Shown: piece after piece, positions 1 to 6,090 of the stretch
Layout: each line of letters starts with the position of its first letter
How positions within the stretch are numbered: the stretch's first letter is position 1
NCBI GenBank assembly: GCA_030040815.1
Contig: JASHSZ010000299.1
Location: 1-7,315 of the forward strand
Direction: 5' to 3'
From: Streptosporangiaceae bacterium
Lineage (GTDB): Bacteria; Actinomycetota; Actinomycetes; Streptosporangiales; Streptosporangiaceae
Length of the DNA: 7,315 nucleotides
Translations under genes and position numbers: made by a program
The notes under the pieces: generated by a model
Told to the model about the DNA's origin: nothing
Databases searched by the model: none
The model's input: the letters and a program-made list of their open reading frames with translations, nothing else

Positions 1-1
1 C

Positions 2-976
2 CTGACCCGGTCGGCCGGCGGGTCGAGCGGCGGCGCGGCGGCGGCCGTGTCGTCCGGCCTCGCCCCGGCGGCACAGGGCAGCGACGGCGGCGGGTCCATC
101 CGGATCCCGGCCAGCGTGTGCGGCCTGTTCGGGATCAAGCCGACCCGCGGCCGGATCTCCCAGGGTCCACTGATGCCGGACCTAGTAGGGCTGGGCACCG
201 ACGGCCCGATCGCGAGAACCGTGGCCGACGCGGCGTTGCTGCTGGACGCGATGACCGGCAACCATCCCGGCGACATGTACACGCTGCCCCCGCTGCCGCC
301 AGGCGAGACCTTCCTTGGCTACGCGGCGCGCGAGCCTGGCCGACTGCGCATCGCGCGATCGCTGCGGACCCTGGTCGAGGGGGCGGAGGTGCATCCAGAC
401 TGCGTCGCCGCCTACGACGACGCGAGCACCCTGCTCGCCGAGCTTGGCCACGAGGTGGAGGACTACGACCCGCCGTTCCCTGCCGATGCCGTGCCCTCCT
501 TCCTCGCGCTGTGGTACGCGATGGCCACCCTGGCGCCGATTAACACGGACCAGGAGGGGGAACTGCTGCCACTGACCCGGTACCTGCGGGCCAAGGGCCT
601 TGAGCTGTCGGCCGCGGAGCTGTTCTTCCATCAGGCCGTCTTGCAGGGCAGCGTCCGGGTGGCCCTGCAGGGGCTCGCCGGCTACGACGCGATCCTGTCG
701 CCCACGGTGGCGCTGCCGCCACGTCCGGTCGGCTGGTTCGACGAGGTGGAGCCGGCCGAGAACTTCACCCGGCAGACCCAGTTCACACCGTGGACCGCGC
801 TGTACAACCTTTCGGGCCAGCCCGCCGTGAGCGTACCGCTGTACTGGACCGAGGGCGGGCTGCCGATCGGCGTCATGCTGGCCGGCCAGCTCGGCGCGGA
901 GGGCACGCTGATCTCGCTGTCTGCTCAGCTCGAGGCCGCCCGGCCGTGGACGGACAAGCACCCGCCCATCTGGTGA
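2..976 (+). CDS. Amidase-signature family hydrolase, 5'-truncated by window edge
   Basis: An amidase-signature (AS) enzyme, expected to hydrolyse a carboxylic amide in the cytoplasm. The frame is open from base 2, so the gene starts before the window; 324 residues are visible, against roughly 450-520 for the family. The AS core opens the fragment. GGSSGG at visible residues 6-11 carries the cis-serine (S8), and GGGSIRIP at 29-36 carries the nucleophile (S32). Their 24-residue spacing equals that of Ser217/Ser241 in fatty acid amide hydrolase. The catalytic Lys must lie upstream, outside the window. GLFGIKPTRGRIS and GTDGPIARTVADAALLL follow, as is usual. The C-terminal FTPWTALYNLSGQPAVSVPL block is typical of NylA/AmiC-like actinobacterial amidases. 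The GTG at base 47 sits inside the signature and is not the start. Substrate cannot be told. The gene is followed by 81 bp without a gene and is probably a separate unit from the PBP gene. Confidence 0.93.
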   Translation: MTRSAGGSSGGAAAAVSSGLAPAAQGSDGGGSIRIPASVCGLFGIKPTRGRISQGPLMPDLVGLGTDGPIARTVADAALLLDAMTGNHPGDMYTLPPLPPGETFLGYAAREPGRLRIARSLRTLVEGAEVHPDCVAAYDDASTLLAELGHEVEDYDPPFPADAVPSFLALWYAMATLAPINTDQEGELLPLTRYLRAKGLELSAAELFFHQAVLQGSVRVALQGLAGYDAILSPTVALPPRPVGWFDEVEPAENFTRQTQFTPWTALYNLSGQPAVSVPLYWTEGGLPIGVMLAGQLGAEGTLISLSAQLEAARPWTDKHPPIW

Positions 977-983
977 TCTTCGA

Positions 984-997
984 GGCGTCGCGACGCC
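984..997. repeat. Perfect 14-bp palindrome after the amidase stop
   Basis: GGCGTCGCGACGCC is its own reverse complement and begins 7 bp after the amidase stop codon. As RNA it could form a five-pair GC stem with a CGCG loop. There is no T-run after it, so it is not a classical intrinsic terminator. It could be a U-less actinobacterial terminator, a protein-binding site, or chance in GC-rich DNA. Confidence 0.4.
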
Positions 998-1017
998 ACT
1001 AGGCGTGCTCGGCCGTG

Positions 1018-1039
1018 ATCCGGGGGATATTGCCCCGAT
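1018..1039. promoter_or_regulatory. Imperfect inverted repeat upstream of the PBP gene
   Basis: ATCCGGGG (1018-1025) faces CCCCGAT (1033-1039) across the centre GATATTG; the arms match apart from one extra C on the left. It lies 6-27 bp upstream of a TAGGGT hexamer and so occupies the expected -35 zone of that promoter. This position would suit an operator; a weak terminator stem for the amidase is the alternative. No regulator can be named. Confidence 0.3.
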
Positions 1040-1044
1040 GCTCG

Positions 1045-1050
1045 TAGGGT
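1045..1050 (+). promoter_or_regulatory. Candidate -10 element (TAGGGT) or AGGG ribosome-binding site for the PBP gene
   Basis: TAGGGT fits the actinobacterial TANNNT -10 pattern and ends 7 nt before the ATG at 1058, so a transcript would begin at or next to the A of the start codon, the geometry of a leaderless mRNA. No convincing -35 hexamer is visible 16-19 bp upstream. The same bases contain AGGG (1046-1049) with an 8-nt spacer to the ATG, which would work as a Shine-Dalgarno if transcription starts further upstream. The sequence alone does not decide between the two. Confidence 0.4.
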
Positions 1051-1057
1051 CATCGTC

Positions 1058-2986
1058 ATGATGGTCATCGCATCGCAGCGTCCTGGCCGCTCGCCGGTGA
1101 GGCGGCACGTTCGCGCGGCGCTGGCGCTGACGGGCCCGCTGCTGTGCACCGGGGCGCTGGTAACGGCCTGCTCCGGCACGCCGTCCCCGCAGGACGTCGC
1201 GAACAGCTACCTGGCCGACTGGGCGAGGCACGACTGGTCGGGCATGCGGGCGCTCGTGACCCGGCCGCCCGCCGACTTCACCGCCGTCAACGCCGCAGTA
1301 CTCAGCGACCTCACCGTGACCAAGGCCAGCTACCTCGGCGGCCAGCTGACGCAGAACGGGACCAGCGCGCACCAGCCGGTCACCCAGCACCTGAAGATCG
1401 CCGGGATCGGCACCGCCACGGTCCGATCGGAGCTGAGGCTGACCGACACCGCGCAGGGCTGGCGGGTCGCGTGGTCGCCGGCCACCATCGCGCCGGCGCT
1501 CCGACCAGGAGATCAGCTGGCACTCCAGGAGAACTGGCCTGCCCGGGCGCAGATCCTCGGCGCTGGCGGCTCGCCGCTGACCATGCAGGCGCCGATGGTG
1601 ATCATCGGTGTCGAAGGCCAGCTGATCCAGAGCCAGTCCGTGGTGCAGGCCGCGCTGCTCGCAGCCGGTGCACCACAGCAGGCCGTGACGACCGCGCTGG
1701 CTGGCGCGAGGGTGCACCCGACCTGGTTCGAGCCGGTGTTCACCGTGCCGATGGCGCGCTACCAGCAGCTCGAGCCGGCCATCTATCCGGTGCCCGGCAC
1801 GGTGTTCCAGACCATCGGCCAGCGCGAGCCGACATCGCCGGGGCTTGGCCTGCTGGTGGGCAGCGTCGGGCCGATCACCGCGGAGGAGCTGCAGACCCTC
1901 GGCGCGCCGTACGACGCGAGCAGCACGGTGGGCCAGACCGGCCTCGAGTACGTCTACGAGAAGCAACTCGCTGGCCAGCCCGGTGCGACGATCACGGCCG
2001 TTGACGCCAGCGGAGCAGCCGTGAGCACCGTCGCGACCATCCGTCCCCGCGCGGGCACCCCGGTGCAGACGAGCATCGACCCGCCGGTGCAGCAGGCCGC
2101 CGAGCAGGCGCTGGCTGCGGTGCAGAAGGACAGCGCGCTGGTCGCTGTCAACGCTGCCACCGGCCAGCTGCTCGCCGTGGTCAGCAACACCTCCGGCGGG
2201 TTCGACCTGGCGCTGGACGGCGCGTACCCGCCCGGCTCGTCGTTCAAGCTGCTCACCACGACCGCGCTGATTAACAGCGGCCTGACCCCGTCCTCGCCGG
2301 CGAGCTGCCCGCCGCAGCTCACCGTGGATGGCGAGGTGTTCCACAACGCCGAGGGCACCGCGCCCATCAGCGACCTGCTGTCCGCGTTCGCCGAGTCGTG
2401 CAACACCGCGTTCATCGGGCTCGCGACCGCGCACCTGACGCCCGCCGACTTCACCCAGACGGCGGCGCTGTACCGGCTCGGCACCACGCCGCATCTCGGG
2501 CTCGCCGCATTCGGCGGCTCGGTGCCGGCGCCGTCGAACGAGGCCGATCTGGCCGCCACCGCGATCGGGCAGGGCCAGGTGCTGGTCTCGCCGCTGGACA
2601 TGGCGATGGTCGCGGCCGCGATCGACAGCGGGCAGGTGCGCGCTCCCCGGCTCGTGGCCGGCGCGCCCGACGACCGCGTGCCGCCAACGGCGCTGCCGGC
2701 CGCGGTAGTAGCCGACCTGCACACGCTGATGTCGCAGGTCGTCGCCACCGGCACGGCGTCGGGTACCGGCCTGCCGGCCGGCACGTACGCCAAGACCGGC
2801 ACGGCGCAGTACGGCTCCGGGACCCCGCTGCCTCAGGACGCCTGGCTCGTCGGCTTCAACAACGACGTGCTGCCGGGAACCGATATTGCGTTCGCGATGG
2901 TGACCGTCGACGGCGGCGAAGGCGGCCCGACGGACGGGCCGGTCGTGGCCAAGTTCCTGGACCTGCTACACCAGTCCGGAGGCTGA
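1058..2986 (+). CDS. Penicillin-binding lipoprotein (class B-like PBP, MecA_N/NTF2-like N-terminus)
   Basis: A DD-transpeptidase that cross-links peptidoglycan outside the membrane; 642 aa. The N-terminus has a basic segment (R11-R19), a hydrophobic stretch (about 20-36) and a lipobox VTAC with C38 as the lipidated cysteine. Residues about 43-145 (DVANSYLADWARHDWSGM onward) resemble the NTF2-like MecA_N domain. The PBP dimerisation domain starts near WPARAQIL (160-167). The penicillin-binding domain has all three motifs: SSFK with S394 as nucleophile and K397, SCN at 447-449, and KTG at 579-581 (YAKTGTAQ). No glycosyltransferase domain is present. The architecture matches the mycobacterial PBP-lipo type (Rv2864c, about 600 aa). 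One oddity: the usual I-x-D-R-x-G at the start of the dimerisation domain reads ILGAGG. The start is either of two adjacent ATGs (1058, 1061). The divergent penicillin-acylase-like gene follows after 108 bp on the same strand. Confidence 0.93.
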   Translation: MMVIASQRPGRSPVRRHVRAALALTGPLLCTGALVTACSGTPSPQDVANSYLADWARHDWSGMRALVTRPPADFTAVNAAVLSDLTVTKASYLGGQLTQNGTSAHQPVTQHLKIAGIGTATVRSELRLTDTAQGWRVAWSPATIAPALRPGDQLALQENWPARAQILGAGGSPLTMQAPMVIIGVEGQLIQSQSVVQAALLAAGAPQQAVTTALAGARVHPTWFEPVFTVPMARYQQLEPAIYPVPGTVFQTIGQREPTSPGLGLLVGSVGPITAEELQTLGAPYDASSTVGQTGLEYVYEKQLAGQPGATITAVDASGAAVSTVATIRPRAGTPVQTSIDPPVQQAAEQALAAVQKDSALVAVNAATGQLLAVVSNTSGGFDLALDGAYPPGSSFKLLTTTALINSGLTPSSPASCPPQLTVDGEVFHNAEGTAPISDLLSAFAESCNTAFIGLATAHLTPADFTQTAALYRLGTTPHLGLAAFGGSVPAPSNEADLAATAIGQGQVLVSPLDMAMVAAAIDSGQVRAPRLVAGAPDDRVPPTALPAAVVADLHTLMSQVVATGTASGTGLPAGTYAKTGTAQYGSGTPLPQDAWLVGFNNDVLPGTDIAFAMVTVDGGEGGPTDGPVVAKFLDLLHQSGG

Positions 2987-3000
2987 TGAGCCGGGTGTCC

Positions 3001-3006
3001 TAGCAT
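3001..3006 (+). promoter_or_regulatory. Possible -10 hexamer (TAGCAT) upstream of the acylase-like gene
   Basis: TAGCAT matches the TANNNT -10 pattern and lies 14 bp past the PBP stop, in the only spot of this leader that resembles a promoter. No good -35 is seen at the right distance, so separate transcription of the downstream pair is only a possibility; read-through from the PBP gene is equally plausible. Confidence 0.25.
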
Positions 3007-3043
3007 TCCGTGAGGGCCGAAGGTCACCCGCCGTGGGAGGTTG

Positions 3044-3058
3044 CGGGGGGCTCCCCCG
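3044..3058. repeat. GC hairpin in the PBP-acylase intergenic leader
   Basis: CGGGGG pairs with CCCCCG across a 3-nt loop (six GC pairs). No T-run follows. It sits between the PBP stop (2986) and the acylase start (3095). It could be a weak terminator or attenuator, or part of a dispersed G-rich element; the sequence does not discriminate. Confidence 0.45.
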
Positions 3059-3067
3059 AGGCAGCAC

Positions 3068-3086
3068 GGGGATGCGGGGGCAGGGG
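3068..3086 (+). promoter_or_regulatory. G-tract cluster containing the acylase ribosome-binding site
   Basis: Three G-runs lie close together: GGGG (3068-3071), GGGGG (3076-3080) and GGGG (3083-3086), separated by 4 and 2 nt. A fourth run of six Gs is at 3045-3050, inside the hairpin. The last run is the best Shine-Dalgarno-like sequence, 8 nt before the ATG at 3095. Folding of these runs could hide the ribosome-binding site; this is inference from pattern only. Confidence 0.4.
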
Positions 3087-3094
3087 ATGACCGG

Positions 3095-5575
3095 ATGAGC
3101 GCCGATTCGCGGCGCCTGCGTCAGCTGATCTATGTCGGGAACGGGGTAGCCGCGCTGGCGGTGTCTGCTTGCCTGCTCACCGTCCTCGGCGCCGGTCTGG
3201 GCAGGTTCCCCGCGCTCGGCCGAGCGCTGGTCCCCGGCCGCGGCGCCTGGACGTCAGCGGCCGGCGCCCGGCTGCCGGACTCGCAGACGCTGACGGTGGC
3301 CGGGCTGGCCGAACCGGTGCAGGTGTCGTTCACCGTCCAGGGGCTGGCCTCGATCACCGCGCAGACCGACGACGACGCCTATACCGCGCTCGGCTACGTG
3401 CAGGCAGAGTTCCGGCTCGCGCAGATGGATCTCGAGCGCAGAGTAGCCGAGGGGCGGCTCGCGCAGCTGATCGGCCGGTCCGGAGTGCCTTCGGACGAGT
3501 TCGAGCTGCGGCTCGGGCTGCTGCGAACGGCCCAGCAGGAGTGGGCCGCGATGCCGACGGGCAGTCCGGCGGCGCAAGCGCTGCTGGCCTACGCGGCAGG
3601 GGTGAACGACTACCTGGCCCGGGCCCGGGCCACCGGGCAGTGGCCCGTTGCGTTCTCGCTGGCGCACGTCTATCCGCCTGACTGGACGCCGGTGGACAGC
3701 CTGGCCGTGCAGGGCGAGCTGACCCAGGAACTCGGCTTCAGCACGACGCCACTGGACTACCTGGCGCTCGAGCAGTCGCTGGGGGCGCGGCGGACGCTGC
3801 TGTGGTTCGCGCCCGAGGCGGCCGACGCCGAGCCGGCCGACTCGATCACGGCGCTTCCGGCTGGCAGTGCCTCAGCGGCCGCCGCGATCCTGGCGGAGGC
3901 CCGCGCGGAGTCCGGAGCTCTCGGCATTGCCCCAGCGGCCGAGATCGCCAGCGCCACGGCCAGCACGGCGTGGGCGGTCAACAGCGCCAAGGTCGCTGGC
4001 GGTGGCGCGCTGCTGGCCGGTGATCCAGACCTGCCGCAGACCATGCCGTCAGCCTGGTATCAGGTCGCGCTGACCGCGCCTGGCCTCGCGGTGTCCGGTC
4101 TCACCGTGCCCGGCCTGCCAGCCATACTGATCGGCCACAACGCGAGCATCGCGTGGTCGTTCGCCCCGCAGGCGGGCGAGGACACGCTGTACTACGACGA
4201 GCAGACCCGCCAGCGCGGGCGAGACTACCTCTGGCGCGGCGAGTGGCGGCGGCCGCGCGTGCTCCGCTACGCCATCCCGGTACGGGGCGGGCCGACGCGC
4301 CAGTTCTCCGTGTGGCTGGCCCCGCAGGGTCCGGTGCTGACAACGGCGGGTCAGACCATGTCTGTCTACTGGACCGGCGCGCTCGGCTCGCCGGACATCG
4401 CCGCAATGCTCGGCGTCGCCAAGGCCAGCAGCTTCAGTGAGTTCGCGAGCGCGCTGGCTGGCTGGCAGTCGCCGGACCTGAGCTTCGTCTACGCCGACGA
4501 CCACGGGAACATCGGATCGGTGACTGCGGGCCAGGATCCGCGGCTGAGCCTGGGCCAGGGCCAGGCCTGGCTGCCGCTGCCTGGCACCGGAGCGGACGAC
4601 GTGTCCGGTCTGGTCCCCGCGGCGACCGGGTCGGCGGTGTATGACCCAGCCTCGGACGTGGTGGTAGCCGGCGGCGCAGGCGCCATAGGCAATGCGGTGC
4701 CCGGATACCTGTCTGGTCACTCGGCCATGAGCCCCGCGAGCTTCGCGGCGCTGGAGGACGACGCCGCTGATCCGATCGCGGCCGTCGTGCTGCCGAAGCT
4801 GCTCGCGGCGCTGCGGGGCGCGCGGCTCACCTCCGAGCAGCGCATGGCCGCGGGGGCGCTGGCCTCGTGGGACGGACAGATGACGGCCTCATCATCCGGC
4901 GCGTCGATCTGGTGGCTGTTCTGGTCCAGCTACCTGACGACGGTGTTCCAGCCGTGGTGGAGCGCGGCCAGGGTGCCGGTGAGCCTCGACCCCTACGGCC
5001 TGTCGGTGGGCGCGAGCCAGCCCAGCCTGGACGCCGACCTCGCCGCGTGGACGGTCGGCGATCAGCAGAACGCCGCGTTCTCGCCGCCGCGGCCGAGCCT
5101 GGCGGCTGCCGGGCGGTTCGCGCGGTCGCCGCGGCCGGCTGCTGCCGCAGCGGTTAGCCCCGCGGCGGTGGACATGCGGGCGGCGTTCGGGCAGGCGGTG
5201 AATCTGCTGGCGGCATGGATGGGCGGTAACCCTGCAGGGTGGCAGTTTGGCAAGCTGCACACCGCGCAGTCTCCGTCGCTGACCGGCGCGACCGCGCTTG
5301 GCTGGGGCCCCGCACCGGCCGGTGGCGACGACTCGACGGTGAACGCCGCCGTGGGCTGGCTCAACTCGCAGCTCGGGCCCAGCGCGCGGGTGATAGCCGG
5401 GTGGCCGACGGCCGGCCAGGCGATCGCGGAGGTCAGCTACCCAGGCGGGCAGAGCGAGAATCCAGCCTCGCCGTGGTACGACGACCAGACAGCTGGCTGG
5501 TGGGCCGGCGACTACCTGCCGATGTCGTGGGCCGGTGGTGCCGGCGCGCCGATCGCCTGGGAGCTGCAGCCGTGA
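3095..5575 (+). CDS. Membrane-anchored penicillin acylase family (S45) Ntn-hydrolase, divergent active site
   Basis: An N-terminal-nucleophile amide hydrolase of the penicillin amidase fold, 826 aa, normally made as a precursor cut into alpha and beta chains. Residues 11-35 form one hydrophobic segment (anchor or uncleaved signal), so the enzyme should face outward. The alpha-chain has family landmarks at 83-87 (GLASI) and 103-111 (QAEFRLAQM). An Ala-rich spacer leads to S290-T-A-W, the expected beta-chain start with S290 as nucleophile. Then come GDPDL (309-313), GHN (347-349), YAD with HGN (466-472), KLHT (near 722) and GQSENP with YDDQ (785-798). Several positions depart from the consensus: GVPHI is GLASI, AQDR is AEFR, SNxW is STAW, NDPH is GDPD, and the beta-chain oxyanion-hole Asn aligns with S463. 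ATG 3095 is chosen because it has a spaced GGGG site; the in-frame TTG at 3041 would add an unlikely Pro/Gly-rich leader. Substrate unknown; penicillin is not implied. Confidence 0.9.
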   Translation: MSADSRRLRQLIYVGNGVAALAVSACLLTVLGAGLGRFPALGRALVPGRGAWTSAAGARLPDSQTLTVAGLAEPVQVSFTVQGLASITAQTDDDAYTALGYVQAEFRLAQMDLERRVAEGRLAQLIGRSGVPSDEFELRLGLLRTAQQEWAAMPTGSPAAQALLAYAAGVNDYLARARATGQWPVAFSLAHVYPPDWTPVDSLAVQGELTQELGFSTTPLDYLALEQSLGARRTLLWFAPEAADAEPADSITALPAGSASAAAAILAEARAESGALGIAPAAEIASATASTAWAVNSAKVAGGGALLAGDPDLPQTMPSAWYQVALTAPGLAVSGLTVPGLPAILIGHNASIAWSFAPQAGEDTLYYDEQTRQRGRDYLWRGEWRRPRVLRYAIPVRGGPTRQFSVWLAPQGPVLTTAGQTMSVYWTGALGSPDIAAMLGVAKASSFSEFASALAGWQSPDLSFVYADDHGNIGSVTAGQDPRLSLGQGQAWLPLPGTGADDVSGLVPAATGSAVYDPASDVVVAGGAGAIGNAVPGYLSGHSAMSPASFAALEDDAADPIAAVVLPKLLAALRGARLTSEQRMAAGALASWDGQMTASSSGASIWWLFWSSYLTTVFQPWWSAARVPVSLDPYGLSVGASQPSLDADLAAWTVGDQQNAAFSPPRPSLAAAGRFARSPRPAAAAAVSPAAVDMRAAFGQAVNLLAAWMGGNPAGWQFGKLHTAQSPSLTGATALGWGPAPAGGDDSTVNAAVGWLNSQLGPSARVIAGWPTAGQAIAEVSYPGGQSENPASPWYDDQTAGWWAGDYLPMSWAGGAGAPIAWELQP
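5559..5563 (+). promoter_or_regulatory. Ribosome-binding site inside the acylase 3' end
   Basis: GGGAG lies 8 nt before the GTG at 5572 and fixes that codon as the start of the downstream membrane protein rather than any of the further upstream start codons in the same open frame. Confidence 0.6.
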
Positions 5576-6090
5576 CCGCTGAGTTCCGGCGCCTGGGCAA
5601 GCGGGGCGCGTATCGGCTCGGCCAATTGCGCGCGCAGGGCGTCCGCCAGTCACGTCCGCCGAGGCCGTTGCGGCCGCGGTTCGCCCGCCATCGCTGGTAT
5701 CGGTGGTCGACCTCGACCTGGCTGCTCGCGCTGCTGGCCGGGGTCGTGGTGATCGCCGCGACGACCGTGGTGGGCTGGTGGTTCGTGCCGTTTGTGGTCG
5801 GTGTCGGCGCGGGATTCGCCAACCGGATCGGCGGCTGGCCGTGGCGAGTCGCGGTACCTGCCGTCGCAGTCATGGCGGCGTTCGGCTGGGCCGCGCCGTT
5901 GTGGATCGGCGTGCTGCGCGGCCTGCCGTTCGGCGGGGTCGCACGGGTGATCGCCGCGCTCACGGGACTGCCTGGCGGCGCCGCCGCGGGAGTGGTCCTG
6001 ACTGTGCTGATCGCCGTGGTTCAGGCGATGACCGGATACTGGCTCGGCCGGGCGCTCACGCCCAGGCTGGCGGGGGATCTGTTCCGCTGA
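5572..6090 (+). CDS. Small basic multi-pass membrane protein, translationally coupled to the acylase-like gene
   Basis: A protein of 172 aa with no family I can name. The first 45 residues carry 14 Arg/Lys and should sit in the cytoplasm. Hydrophobic segments follow at about 50-68 and 69-83 (perhaps one helical hairpin), 93-115 and 137-159, giving three or four membrane passes. GFANRIGGWPWR separates the second and third, and a short PRLAGDLFR tail ends the protein. The GTG start shares bases with the acylase TGA (GTGA, 5572-5575) and has a GGGAG site upstream, so the two are probably translated together and may work together, for instance as a membrane partner or for localisation; this is inference. 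The open frame extends upstream to 5239, but that part lies over the conserved acylase C-terminus. The 3' end overlaps the convergent gene by 35 bp. Confidence 0.82.
   Translation: MTAEFRRLGKRGAYRLGQLRAQGVRQSRPPRPLRPRFARHRWYRWSTSTWLLALLAGVVVIAATTVVGWWFVPFVVGVGAGFANRIGGWPWRVAVPAVAVMAAFGWAAPLWIGVLRGLPFGGVARVIAALTGLPGGAAAGVVLTVLIAVVQAMTGYWLGRALTPRLAGDLFR

Noticed and set aside
47..49. GTG as the start of the amidase
   Set aside because: The frame is open to the window edge, and the bases before it encode GGSSGG, an essential part of the amidase signature.
984..997. Intrinsic terminator after the amidase
   Set aside because: The stem is plausible but no T-run follows, so it is listed only as a palindrome.
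182..2722. Very long open frame (846 codons) on the minus strand
   Set aside because: It lies antisense to the amidase and the PBP, both with clear catalytic motifs. Its product is Arg/Gly/His-rich with no domain, as expected of a shadow frame in GC-rich DNA.
1954..2802. Minus-strand open frame of 282 codons opposite the PBP transpeptidase domain
   Set aside because: Low-complexity Ala/Ser composition, no motif, and fully antisense to the SxxK/SxN/KTG region.
3041..3094. TTG start for the acylase-like gene, adding 18 residues
   Set aside because: The only good ribosome-binding sequence (GGGAGG, 3035-3040) directly abuts the TTG with no spacer, and the added residues are hydrophilic Gly/Pro/Arg-rich, ahead of the hydrophobic anchor.
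5239..5571. Upstream extension of the membrane protein
   Set aside because: It overlaps the conserved acylase C-terminus in another frame and gives an Arg-rich, motif-free stretch; the GTG at 5572 has its own ribosome-binding site.
4892..5653. Minus-strand open frame of 253 codons opposite the acylase C-terminus
   Set aside because: Arg/Pro-rich shadow frame; the plus strand carries conserved acylase C-terminal motifs.
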